A DNA stretch of 64,000 nt from NCBI RefSeq assembly GCF_031460495.1, contig NZ_JAVKTS010000005.1:62001-126000 (forward strand), given 5' to 3'. Positions 23,861-32,621 of this stretch are shown one piece after another. Positions within the stretch are counted from its first letter, which is position 1. The number at the start of each line of letters is the position of its first letter. Origin of the DNA: Tissierella sp. (lineage in GTDB: Bacteria; Bacillota; Clostridia; Tissierellales; Tissierellaceae). The notes under the pieces are model-generated. The model was not told the DNA's origin. It ran no database searches and saw only the letters and a list, made by a program, of their open reading frames with translations. Both the position numbers and the translations under genes were made by a program.

Positions 23861-25797
23861 TGTCTGTTGAAAAGATGACTATGATGAATGTCATCGGAAA
23901 CATCTCAGATGTGGATAATGTATTAAAAGATATAATTCTATCAGGTAAAGTAGAATTAGTATCTGCATTGTCACAAATAGAAGACAATAGTTTTGTCTTT
24001 AAAGTAGAGAATGAGAATTTAGAAAAGGTAATAGATTTAAACTATATTACATCTTTTTCAAAGGATAAAAACTATGAAGAACTTCTAAAAAGAGGTGAAG
24101 AGCTAGAGGAAGTTTTTGATATAAAATTTAAACATAAGGAACCTAATTTAGAAGATAATATAGATATAGATAAAATGTCTAAGGAATTTAGCAATATATA
24201 TGAAGAGGTAAAGGAATCTAATGAAAAGCTAAAGGCAGCTAAGGAAGATCTAGAAAGGGTTCAAGGATTTTATAAGAACTTATCTCAGACTAATGGAATG
24301 AATATTTCTATAGATGATTTGAGAAATCTTTCTTATTTTGATTTTACACTTGGGATATTGTCAAAAGAGGATAGAATAAAACTTAAGAAAAATTATGAAA
24401 ATATATTAGCAGTTATTCTTCATACTGGAACTGGAAAAGAAGGAGAAGCATATTTAGCTATATATCCTTCAAGTATGAGAGAAGAAATGAATAGAATACT
24501 AAGGTCTCTTAACTTTAAAGAAATTAAGATACCAGATAACTATTCTGGGACACCTGAAGAGATAACCAAGTATTTATTTAACAAGAAAGAAGAACTGGAA
24601 AAAGAAATAAATTCTTTAGATAGAACATTAATTAGTTTAAAAGAGAAACATAGAGATAATATCTCAACTATATTAAATCAGCTAAAGACAAAGGGAAAAA
24701 TAGAAGGTATCAAAGAAGAATTGGCTAGATCAAATAAGTTTTTCTATCTTTCAGGATGGGTCTCTAATAAGGATAAGGAAAGCATAGGAAAAATCCTTAA
24801 TGCATATAAAGATATGCTAGTGATATTTAAGGATGACTCAGACCTTACTCCTCCTACAAAGCTTAGAAACAATTGGATATTTAGACCATTTGAATCCTTG
24901 GTTAAAATGTATGGCATGCCTTCTTATAATGAGTTAGACCCTACTCCATTTCTATCTCTATCATATATGCTTTTATTTGGAGCTATGTTCGGAGACTTAG
25001 GACAAGGGTTAATATTACTCTTAGGTGGTATATTACTAGGTCGTAAAAACAAGATGTTTGGTGGACTACTATCCAGACTAGGACTAAGTTCTATGGTGTT
25101 TGGAACTTTATATGGTGCTGTATTTGGAATAGAAACTCTATTGCCAGCTCTTTTGATTAAACCTTTCGAAAATATTAATACAGTACTAATATCTGCCATA
25201 CTTGTAGGTATTGTGCTGATACTTGTATCTTATATATATGGAATGATTAATAGTTATAAGAGAAAAGACATGGAAGAAGGCTTGTTCGGCAAAGAAGGAT
25301 TAGCAGGATTTATATTTTATCTATGTTTGCTTGTATTAGTTGGAGGGAATCTCATTGGGAAACCTATACTTCCTATTGGTGTAGGAGTGGTGATTATCTT
25401 ACTATGTGTAGCAGCAATGGTATTCAAACAACCTCTTACTCATTTAGTAATGGGTAAACGACCACTTCATGGAGAAGATATTGGTGGATACTATATTGAA
25501 TCCGTATTTTCTATTGTTGAAACATTGCTAAGCATGTTAAGTGGTACAGTGTCCTTCATTAGAGTAGGAGCCTTTGCTTTAACACATGTAGGCTTAGCGG
25601 TAGCTTTTGAAACAATAGGTCATATGATTGGAACTCTGACTGGAAATATTATAGTTATGATTATAGGTAATATTATTATCATTGGAATGGAAGGGGTCAT
25701 AGTATTTATTCAAGGTCTAAGACTTCAATACTATGAACTATTTAGCAGGTATTACAAAGGTGAGGGTAAAGAATTTAACCCTTTAAATATTAAATAA
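23860..25797 (+). CDS. ntpI: V-type ATPase subunit I
   Basis: This is the ion-channel stator subunit, equivalent to eukaryotic subunit a. Of 645 residues, the N-terminal half (1-345) is cytosolic with two coiled-coil arms. The C-terminal half has about seven or eight helices. Conserved landmarks are PSYNELDPTPFLSLSYMLLFGAMFGDLGQG (split around 350-378), LTHLVMG, ESVFSIVETLLSMLSGTVSF and the essential arginine in FIRVGAFALTH (about 565). The start overlaps the ntpC stop (TAATG), indicating translational coupling. Confidence 0.93.
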   Translation: MSVEKMTMMNVIGNISDVDNVLKDIILSGKVELVSALSQIEDNSFVFKVENENLEKVIDLNYITSFSKDKNYEELLKRGEELEEVFDIKFKHKEPNLEDNIDIDKMSKEFSNIYEEVKESNEKLKAAKEDLERVQGFYKNLSQTNGMNISIDDLRNLSYFDFTLGILSKEDRIKLKKNYENILAVILHTGTGKEGEAYLAIYPSSMREEMNRILRSLNFKEIKIPDNYSGTPEEITKYLFNKKEELEKEINSLDRTLISLKEKHRDNISTILNQLKTKGKIEGIKEELARSNKFFYLSGWVSNKDKESIGKILNAYKDMLVIFKDDSDLTPPTKLRNNWIFRPFESLVKMYGMPSYNELDPTPFLSLSYMLLFGAMFGDLGQGLILLLGGILLGRKNKMFGGLLSRLGLSSMVFGTLYGAVFGIETLLPALLIKPFENINTVLISAILVGIVLILVSYIYGMINSYKRKDMEEGLFGKEGLAGFIFYLCLLVLVGGNLIGKPILPIGVGVVIILLCVAAMVFKQPLTHLVMGKRPLHGEDIGGYYIESVFSIVETLLSMLSGTVSFIRVGAFALTHVGLAVAFETIGHMIGTLTGNIIVMIIGNIIIIGMEGVIVFIQGLRLQYYELFSRYYKGEGKEFNPLNIK

Positions 25798-25812
25798 TTA
25801 GGAGGAAAAGAA

Positions 25813-26235
25813 ATGGAATTTATATTAATATCAACGACTTTAATGGTTTTAATGACTATAGGAACAGGAATTTTTATGATTTACAAGAATATAGAAGGTA
25901 ATAGGAAGACACTTAAAAAGATTTTAAGAGTAAACTTATTTGTATTTTTACCAATCCTTGTTGCAGCTATAATTACTTTAGTGCCAGGTACAATCAATGC
26001 AGAAACTACTAGTGCAGCAACAGGAGCAGGTCTTGGATTTATGGCAGCAGCATTATCAACAGGTTTAGCAACTTTAGGCGCTGGTTATGCAGTTGCTGTA
26101 GTAGGATCATCAGCATTAGGAGCAGTTTCTGAAGATTCAAGTATATTAGGTAAGACTTTAATATTCGTAGGTCTTGCAGAAGGTATTGCAATCTATGGAC
26201 TTATAGTATCTATCTTAATAATAGGAAGGTTATAA
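25813..26235 (+). CDS. ntpK: V-type ATPase subunit K (rotor ring proteolipid)
   Basis: A 140-residue rotor subunit with four predicted helices (about 3-22, 36-58, 65-90 and 108-138). The last helix carries the single ion-binding carboxylate in GLAEGIAIYG. Helix 3 reads LGAGYAVAVVGSSALG. In Na+-binding c/K subunits a Gln occupies the second half of this helix and a Ser/Thr follows the carboxylate. Here those places look like V and G, which argues for H+ rather than Na+, though alignment by eye is approximate. AGGAGG precedes the ATG. Confidence 0.88.
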   Translation: MEFILISTTLMVLMTIGTGIFMIYKNIEGNRKTLKKILRVNLFVFLPILVAAIITLVPGTINAETTSAATGAGLGFMAAALSTGLATLGAGYAVAVVGSSALGAVSEDSSILGKTLIFVGLAEGIAIYGLIVSILIIGRL

Positions 26236-26236
26236 T

Positions 26237-26542
26237 ATGAAGTCCTTCCTAATAAGCCACAATCAGGATACTATCTTAGGTCTTAGGCTGGCGGGAATAG
26301 ATGGAGTTTTGGCAGAAAGCACAGAAGAGGTTGAATTTCATTTTTCTAAGGCTGTTGAAGATCCAGATATCGGGATTATTATTATAACAGAAAAGATATT
26401 TGAAGAAATGAAAGAAAAGGTACTAGAACTTAAGAGAATAGGAAGTACTCAAGTTATAACTACTATTCCAGACAGAACGGGCCTAAGGGATAAGAATTTT
26501 ATAATGAGATATGTAAAAGAATCCATAGGCATAAAAATTTAG
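26237..26542 (+). CDS. ntpG: V-type ATPase subunit F (central stalk)
   Basis: A 101-residue Rossmann-like protein that sits on the rotor shaft with subunit D. The pattern SHNQDTILGLRLAGIDGV at the start and IGIIIITEKIF (about 52-62) matches the NtpG/AhaF family, which begins with a beta strand and a G-x-R-L-x-G-I turn. It starts one base after the ntpK stop, with AGGAAGG overlapping the end of that gene. Confidence 0.88.
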   Translation: MKSFLISHNQDTILGLRLAGIDGVLAESTEEVEFHFSKAVEDPDIGIIIITEKIFEEMKEKVLELKRIGSTQVITTIPDRTGLRDKNFIMRYVKESIGIKI

Positions 26543-26553
26543 GTGGTGATTCA

Positions 26554-27177
26554 ATGATTACTCTTGAGGATAAATTAGATATATTTTATAAAATGATATT
26601 TAAAGAGGAAGAAGAAAGAAGTAAAAAAGCCCTTGAAGAATTAGAAGCTAATAATAAATTAATATTAGAAAGTAAAAAAATAGAGCTTGAAAACAAGAAA
26701 GAAGAAATAATTGAGAGAAGAAGACTTTTAGCAGAAATTCAAAAAAACGAATTACTATCAAAGTATAATCAAGAGGATAGAAATGCTATTCTCATAAAAA
26801 AGGAAGAGGCCTTAGGAGACTTGATTAAATCCTTAGAGGATAAAGCGAGAAGCTTCACATCTACTGAAGAATATAAGGACTATATTCTTCACGGAATTGA
26901 GGATGTAATTAAGGATATGGAAGAAAAAGAGGTAACTATAGGATTAATTGAAGAAGATAAACTAAGGTTTGAGGACTTTATTCTTAAATTAGGTAAGGAA
27001 TATGGCAAGAATATAATCTTTGATATAGTCAGCAACCATATTATAGGTGGATTTATATTGAAATATGAAAGCTATAATTTAGATAGTAGCTTTAAGACTA
27101 TTATTGATGAAAATCGATATTTGATAGGTAAGAGATTATATTCATCCCTAGAAAAGACAGGTGAATTAAATGGATAA
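26554..27177 (+). CDS. ntpE: V-type ATPase subunit E (peripheral stalk)
   Basis: A 207-residue protein with a long N-terminal coiled coil (about 15-100, many E, K and N) and a compact C-terminal domain ending in the stretch NHIIGGFILKYESYNLDSSFKTII (split around 162-188). This matches subunit E, which clamps the A3B3 head. AGGTGGTGA precedes the ATG. The 3' end overlaps the ntpA start by 8 bases. Position between F and A agrees. Confidence 0.85.
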   Translation: MITLEDKLDIFYKMIFKEEEERSKKALEELEANNKLILESKKIELENKKEEIIERRRLLAEIQKNELLSKYNQEDRNAILIKKEEALGDLIKSLEDKARSFTSTEEYKDYILHGIEDVIKDMEEKEVTIGLIEEDKLRFEDFILKLGKEYGKNIIFDIVSNHIIGGFILKYESYNLDSSFKTIIDENRYLIGKRLYSSLEKTGELNG

Positions 27178-28942
27178 CTTGACGGGTAAAATTGCTATGA
27201 TAAATGGTCCAGTAATACTTGGAGAAAATATGACTGGATTTAAGATGAGGGAAATGGTATTAGTAGGAGATAAAAAATTAATTGGTGAAATCATATCCAT
27301 AGATGGAGATAAGGGAACAGTACAGGTATATGAAGAAACTGAAGGTATAAAAAGGGGAGAAATCATAGTATCAACGGGTAAACCTCTTTCCCTAAAGTTA
27401 GGACCTGGTATGCTTGGCAATATGTTTGATGGTATTCAAAGACCTCTAAAGAAAATAAGGGACGATTTTGGTAGCTTTATACCAGAGGGTATAGGTCTTA
27501 TATCCATTGACGAAGAAAAACTATGGGATGTACAGCTAAAAATAAATCTTGGTGATTATCTAAAAGAAGGAGAAGTATTTGGAACTGTAGAAGAAACTTC
27601 TTTAATTACCCATAGACTTTTAGTACCTGTAGGAGTAGAAGGCAAAGTCACTAAGTTAGTAAAAGAAGGGAAACACAATATAGAAGAAGACCTTGTTGAG
27701 ATTGAAGATAATCTTGGTAAAAAACATTATCTAAAGATGTATCAAGAATGGCCTGTTAGAATTTCAAGACCTGTGGCAGAAAGATTACCTATAGATAAGC
27801 TATTGGTCACAGGACAAAGAGTATTGGATATTTTCTTTCCTATAGCTAAGGGAGGAACAGCAGCAATACCTGGAGGATTTGGTACAGGCAAGACTATGAC
27901 TCAACATCAGCTTGCAAAGTTTTCAGATGCAGACATTATAGTATATATAGGCTGTGGTGAAAGAGGAAATGAAATGACAGAAGTACTAGAGGATTTTCCT
28001 AAGCTAATTGACCCACATTCTGGAAAGCCAATAATGGAAAGAACGGTTCTTATTGCTAATACATCTAATATGCCAGTAGCTGCAAGGGAAGCCAGTATAT
28101 ATACAGGAATTACCATGGCAGAATATTTTAGAGATATGGGCTATCATGTAGCCATAATGGCAGACTCAACTTCCCGTTGGGCAGAGGCCTTAAGGGAAAT
28201 CTCAGGAAGACTAGAAGAAATGCCAGCAGAAGAAGGATATCCAGCATATCTACCTTCTAGACTTGCTCAATTCTATGAAAGGGCAGGATATGTAAAGGCT
28301 CTTTCAGGGGATGAAGGATCTGTAACTATAATAGGAGCAGTTTCTCCAGCAGGAGGAGATTTTTCTGAGCCAGTTACAGAAAATACTAAGAGATTTGTTA
28401 ATGTATTCTTAGGATTAGATAGAGAATTAGCATATTCAAGACACTATCCAGCCATCAATTGGTTAAATAGCTATAGTGGATATATGGATATGTTAAAGAA
28501 TTATTATGAAATAAGATTAAATCAAGATGTAGAAGGTCTTCGAGGAAAGATGCTAAGACTTTTATTTGAAGAAAGTAAGCTATTGGAAATTGTTCTTTTA
28601 GTTGGTGAAGATGTATTACCAGATGATCAAAGGCTAATCCTTGAAATTGCAAGAGTTATAAAAATTGGGTTTTTACAACAAAATGCTTTCCACAAGGAAG
28701 ATACCTATGTACCATTAGAAAAGCAAATAGAAATGCTAAAGACAATAGATTTGTTATATGAAAGAGGATTACAAGCTGTAAAGCAGAATATCCCTATTTC
28801 TCAAGTAAGGAATGGAGAGCTTTATGGTGAAATTATAAAGATGAAATACACTGTACCCAACGAAGATATAGATAAGATTCAAGAACTTAACAATATGATC
28901 AATGATTTTTACAATAAATTAGAATTAGATTATTCTAAATAG
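27170..28942 (+). CDS. ntpA: V-type ATPase catalytic subunit A
   Basis: A 590-residue catalytic subunit with P-loop [11 protein letters not shown] (about 230-240), catalytic glutamate region [13 protein letters not shown] (about 259-271), and the [18 protein letters not shown] segment (about 336-353). The non-homologous insert of about 90 residues typical of A subunits lies between 110 and 200. Overlaps ntpE by 8 bases and ends next to the ntpB ribosome site. In fermenters the complex usually hydrolyses ATP to pump ions, but synthesis is possible. Confidence 0.96.
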   Translation: MDNLTGKIAMINGPVILGENMTGFKMREMVLVGDKKLIGEIISIDGDKGTVQVYEETEGIKRGEIIVSTGKPLSLKLGPGMLGNMFDGIQRPLKKIRDDFGSFIPEGIGLISIDEEKLWDVQLKINLGDYLKEGEVFGTVEETSLITHRLLVPVGVEGKVTKLVKEGKHNIEEDLVEIEDNLGKKHYLKMYQEWPVRISRPVAERLPIDKLLVTGQRVLDIFFPIAKGGTAAIPGGFGTGKTMTQHQLAKFSDADIIVYIGCGERGNEMTEVLEDFPKLIDPHSGKPIMERTVLIANTSNMPVAAREASIYTGITMAEYFRDMGYHVAIMADSTSRWAEALREISGRLEEMPAEEGYPAYLPSRLAQFYERAGYVKALSGDEGSVTIIGAVSPAGGDFSEPVTENTKRFVNVFLGLDRELAYSRHYPAINWLNSYSGYMDMLKNYYEIRLNQDVEGLRGKMLRLLFEESKLLEIVLLVGEDVLPDDQRLILEIARVIKIGFLQQNAFHKEDTYVPLEKQIEMLKTIDLLYERGLQAVKQNIPISQVRNGELYGEIIKMKYTVPNEDIDKIQELNNMINDFYNKLELDYSK

Positions 28943-28953
28943 TGGGTGAGGCA

Positions 28954-30339
28954 ATGAAAAAGGAATATTTAGTATTAGACAAAGTAGAAGGAGCTTTAAT
29001 AGAGCTATCAAAAGTTCATGCAGTTGGATACGGTGAAATAGTGCAGGTAGAAAACAATTTAGGTGAAAAGAAAATAGGTAGAGTTATTAAAATAGATGGA
29101 GATAAGGTAGTTGTACAGGTATTTGGATCTACCTTGGGACATTCAGTAGATAATACAAAGGTAAGCTTTGAAGGAAGACCATTTGAGATTCCTCTATCTA
29201 AAGATATACTTGGGAGAACCTTCAATGGTATCGGAATGGCCATGGATAATGGTGGAGATATATATTCCGATAATTTTTATAATGTAAATGGTAGACCTAT
29301 AAATCCAGTGTCTAGAGAATATCCAAGGGATTATATTCAAACGGGAATATCCTCCATTGATGGGCTTATAACTTTGATTAGAGGACAAAAGTTACCTATA
29401 TTTTCAGGTTCAGGCTTACCTCATAATGAACTTGCAGCTCAAATAGTAAGACAGGCAAAGATTAAGGTAAATGGAGAAGAAAGGGATAATTTCTCCATAG
29501 TATTTGCAGCCATAGGTGTAAAACATGATGAGGCATTTTTCTTTAAGGAAGCCTTTAAAAAGGCAGGGGTACAAAATAAAGTAGTAATGTATATTAACTA
29601 TGCAGATGATCCAATAATGGAAAGAGTAATTACACCAAGATGTGCTCTTACTGCAGCTGAGTACCTAGCCTTTGAAGAAAACCAACATGTCTTGGTTATA
29701 ATGACAGATATAACATCCTATGGTGAGGCTCTAAGAGAGGTATCTTCCTTGAGAGAAGAAGTGCCTAGTAGAAGGGGATATCCAGGATATCTTTACTCTG
29801 ATTTAGCAGCTTTGTATGAGAGAGCAGGTATGCTGAAGGATAGGGAAGGCTCTGTAACACTTATTCCTATTCTAACAATGCCTAATGATGATATAACTCA
29901 TCCTATACCAGACTTGACTGGATATATAACTGAGGGACAAATAGTATTATCGAGGGAATTAAATCAAAAGAATATTTATCCTCCAATAAATGTACTTCCT
30001 TCATTATCAAGACTTATGAAGGATGGTATAGGTGAAGGATATACAAGGGAAGACCATCCTGATGTGGCTAACCAGTTATTCTCTGCATATTCTAGGGTTC
30101 AAGATATTAGAGCTTTAGCACAGATTGTAGGGGAAGATGATTTGTCAGATAAGGATAAGAAGTATATGGAATTTGGTGAAGCCTTTGAGGAACATTTTGT
30201 TACTCAAAAATACAATGAAAATAGGGATATGCAAGATACTTTAAGCTTGTCTTGGAAAATATTATCATTATTACCTCAAGAAGAATTAGACAGATTAAAT
30301 CCAACCTTAGTAGAAAAGTATATGAAACAAGGTGATTAA
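28954..30339 (+). CDS. ntpB: V-type ATPase regulatory subunit B
   Basis: A 461-residue non-catalytic partner of subunit A. The P-loop position is degenerate ([15 protein letters not shown], about 150-164), as expected for B. Other landmarks are the [22 protein letters not shown] stretch (split at about 262-283) and [17 protein letters not shown] (about 312-328). GGGTGAGG lies just before the ATG at 28954, which I prefer to the in-frame GTG at 28942. It ends one base before ntpD. Confidence 0.95.
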   Translation: MKKEYLVLDKVEGALIELSKVHAVGYGEIVQVENNLGEKKIGRVIKIDGDKVVVQVFGSTLGHSVDNTKVSFEGRPFEIPLSKDILGRTFNGIGMAMDNGGDIYSDNFYNVNGRPINPVSREYPRDYIQTGISSIDGLITLIRGQKLPIFSGSGLPHNELAAQIVRQAKIKVNGEERDNFSIVFAAIGVKHDEAFFFKEAFKKAGVQNKVVMYINYADDPIMERVITPRCALTAAEYLAFEENQHVLVIMTDITSYGEALREVSSLREEVPSRRGYPGYLYSDLAALYERAGMLKDREGSVTLIPILTMPNDDITHPIPDLTGYITEGQIVLSRELNQKNIYPPINVLPSLSRLMKDGIGEGYTREDHPDVANQLFSAYSRVQDIRALAQIVGEDDLSDKDKKYMEFGEAFEEHFVTQKYNENRDMQDTLSLSWKILSLLPQEELDRLNPTLVEKYMKQGD

Positions 30340-30954
30340 ATGGCAGTATATAAATTGACGCCTACAAAGGCAAATTTAATAAAATCTAAGAACTCTCTCC
30401 AATTTGCTAAAAAAGGATACGAATTATTAGATAGAAAAAGAACAGTTCTCATAAGAGAAATGATGTCTTTAATAGATAAAGCCAGTGAGTTACAAGGGAG
30501 AATAGACATAGAATTTAAAGATGCCTATGAAGCGTTAAAATTGGCTAATATAACTATGGGTACTGAATCTGTAGAAGAAATAGCAGGCTCTATAGAAAAA
30601 GAACAGGATTTTAATATATTGTTTAAATCTGTAATGGGAGTAGAAGTTCCTATTATAAAAAGGGAAGAGACTACTTTTACTACAGAATACGGATTTTTTA
30701 GAACAAATCCAGCCTTTGATAAAGCAGTATTAAATTTTACAGAGATAAGGAATCTAATTTATGACCTGGCAGAGATAGAGAATTCAGTATATAAATTAGC
30801 AATGGAAATAAAAAAGACCCAAAAAAGAGCCAATGCTCTAGATAAGATACAAATCCCAAAATATACTACTACTATTAAGTATATAGAAGAAGTATTGGAA
30901 GAAAAGGAAAGAGAAGACTTCTTTAGACTGAAGAAGGTTAAAGGGAAGAAGTAA
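30340..30954 (+). CDS. ntpD: V-type ATPase subunit D (central shaft)
   Basis: A 204-residue antiparallel coiled-coil shaft protein. The start reads PTKANLIKSKNSLQFAKKGYELLDRKR, which is the family signature (P-T-K-x-x-L, then L-K-x-K-R), and the C-terminal helix carries KKTQKRANALDKI, the conserved R-R-V-N-A-L-E-x-I equivalent. AAGGTGA and the ntpB stop lie immediately upstream. It closes the operon and is followed by a terminator. Confidence 0.94.
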   Translation: MAVYKLTPTKANLIKSKNSLQFAKKGYELLDRKRTVLIREMMSLIDKASELQGRIDIEFKDAYEALKLANITMGTESVEEIAGSIEKEQDFNILFKSVMGVEVPIIKREETTFTTEYGFFRTNPAFDKAVLNFTEIRNLIYDLAEIENSVYKLAMEIKKTQKRANALDKIQIPKYTTTIKYIEEVLEEKEREDFFRLKKVKGKK

Positions 30955-30962
30955 GCTAATAT

Positions 30963-31003
30963 AAAAACTACCACAAGGATGGAGATTCTTCTGGTAGTTT
31001 TTT
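30963..31003 (+). terminator. Terminator of the V-ATPase operon
   Basis: AAAAACTACCA (30963-30973) pairs perfectly with TGGTAGTTTTT (30992-31002) around an 18-base loop and runs into T's. Confidence 0.85.
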
Positions 31004-31032
31004 GAATCAGAGGGGGCTGTCCCCTCCGACTC
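31004..31032. repeat. AGAGGG/CCCTCT palindrome, copy 4
   Basis: GAATCAGAGGGGGC, one central base, GTCCCCTCCGACTC. It has three non-Watson-Crick pairs: two fold as wobble only when read on the minus strand and one only on the plus strand. It directly follows the V-ATPase terminator. Confidence 0.6.
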
Positions 31033-31136
31033 GATAATTTTTGCCTATGCTTGAATCTATTTAGCTGTGCCCATTTAGCAGAAATCTCTTTAAAATCAAA
31101 TGCATTTCCTTATTAGATGATGTATAATAAGACTTA

Positions 31137-32321
31137 ATGTTTAAAGGGGGTTATGATATCAAAATTAATAATAAAGAGAAAAAACTTAAAAAACATTTCA
31201 AAGCTATAGTTTCAAGTGTTATCTTTTTAACTGTCTGCTTCATAATAGGATTCGTTTTCGCTATGTGTTTTGGAGATTTTATGTCTACACATATTAAACA
31301 CGATAGTTTATTTATTGAATTAATTAGAATTTATGGATTGCTGTTAATATTCTTCATTGGGTTTTTGTTCCACATAATAATCCATGAAGCAGGTCATCTG
31401 ATATTTGGATTGATTACAGGATACTCCTTTGTATCATTTAGAATAGGATCATTTACAGTAGTCAAAGAGGATGGAAAATTAAAAGCAAAGAAGTTTAACA
31501 TACCTGGAACAGCAGGACAATGCCTAATGATGCCACCAGATTTAATAGATGGAAAATTTCCATTTGTAATATATAACTTTGGTGGAGTTATAATAAACTT
31601 TATAGTGTCTACACTAAGCATTTTATCTGTAATATTTATAAAAAATATCATTTTTCCATTTAATGCAATATTGGTACTTACAGGGATGGCTGGAATTATT
31701 GCAGTATTGACTAATGGAATTCCATTGAAGATTGGCGGTATTGTCAATGATGCTTATAATGTTATATCCATGTTAAAAGATGAGGAAGCTAAAAGGGGCT
31801 TCTACCTTCAACTGAAAGTAAATGGACTACAAAGTAAAGGTATGCGAATTAAGGATATGGATTTTAGCTTGTTTGAATTACAGCCAGATTCAGATATTTC
31901 TAATCCTCTAAATACTAGTATTAGGTTAATGGAATTTAATTGGCATTTAGATAATATGGATTTTGATAATGCAAGGAAATGTATCAATTCTTTTATACCG
32001 CATTTTAGCAAATTAATACCATTATATAGATTTGAAATTAATTGTGAACGGATATTCCTAGAATTGATAGGAGAATGTGATAAGAGTTTTATTGATAGAT
32101 TGTATGATAAGCAACTTAAGAAGTATATTAAATCCGCTAAGTATATGATTAGCAAGAAAAGACTATTGATGGCTTATGAATACTTTTATAATGAAAATAG
32201 TGATCATGCTCTAAAGCATTATGAGGATTTGAAAAAACTATCTAATAGTTATCCAATCCGAGGAGAGGCAGATATGGAATTGATGCTAGGGAGTTGGATT
32301 AAAGAGAGGATTACTACCTAG
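31137..32321 (+). CDS. M50-like membrane zinc metalloprotease, uncertain start
   Basis: A 394-residue membrane protein with about five helices in its first 215 residues and a soluble helical tail. The HExxH zinc motif IIHEAGHLIFG (about 82-92) lies in a helix. A later helix carries NGIPLKIGGIVNDA (about 196-209), whose N, P and D fit the second metal-binding motif of site-2/M50 proteases. The start is unclear: ATG 31137 has no ribosome site and lies 9 bases after TATAAT (31123-31128), while AAAGGGGG at 31144-31150 precedes only ATC or ATT codons in frame. It converges on a small secreted peptide gene, so a pheromone-processing role is possible but inferred. Confidence 0.65.
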   Translation: MFKGGYDIKINNKEKKLKKHFKAIVSSVIFLTVCFIIGFVFAMCFGDFMSTHIKHDSLFIELIRIYGLLLIFFIGFLFHIIIHEAGHLIFGLITGYSFVSFRIGSFTVVKEDGKLKAKKFNIPGTAGQCLMMPPDLIDGKFPFVIYNFGGVIINFIVSTLSILSVIFIKNIIFPFNAILVLTGMAGIIAVLTNGIPLKIGGIVNDAYNVISMLKDEEAKRGFYLQLKVNGLQSKGMRIKDMDFSLFELQPDSDISNPLNTSIRLMEFNWHLDNMDFDNARKCINSFIPHFSKLIPLYRFEINCERIFLELIGECDKSFIDRLYDKQLKKYIKSAKYMISKKRLLMAYEYFYNENSDHALKHYEDLKKLSNSYPIRGEADMELMLGSWIKERITT

Positions 32322-32379
32322 GATTAAAATACATATTAAATGGGAGTGGTATGATATGGAGTATGTATTAACTAATATA

Positions 32380-32420
32380 AAAAACACCAGAAGAATAAAA
32401 TATTCTTCTGGTGTTTTTTT
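32380..32420. terminator. Strong bidirectional terminator
   Basis: An 18-base perfect stem (32380-32397 with 32401-32418) with a 3-base loop lies between the converging M50-like gene and the small peptide gene, with A and T tracts on opposite sides. Confidence 0.93.
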
Positions 32421-32471
32421 ACAAATTCCCTCTATTATTCTTCAAGTTACTTGATTTAAGCAATTTTGAAA

Positions 32472-32621
32472 TTATGGTCTATTTGGGTCCGTAATAATTG
32501 AACGACGTATAAATTGTGGTCTAGTAGGGCCATCATCATCGCCTGCAAATACTCCTATGGATAGAGTGAATAATAAAACCAACATCAATACTATACTTAC
32601 TAATCTTCTCTTCATCTTCAT
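32472..32621 (-). CDS. Small secreted peptide, candidate RRNPP signalling propeptide
   Basis: A 49-codon gene found by reading the minus strand. It begins MKMKRR and continues with about 18 hydrophobic residues ending VFA-GDDDG, a good signal peptidase site after residue 26. The predicted 23-residue exported tail ends FIRRSIITDPNRP. Its ATG overlaps the TGA of the upstream XRE-TPR regulator (ATGA), and GGAGGA inside the regulator's last codons is its ribosome site. A short secreted peptide coupled to the 3' end of a TPR regulator is the hallmark of Rap-Phr and PlcR-PapR type quorum sensing. The peptide itself has no homologue I recognise. Confidence 0.8.
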   Translation of the reverse strand: MKMKRRLVSIVLMLVLLFTLSIGVFAGDDDGPTRPQFIRRSIITDPNRP

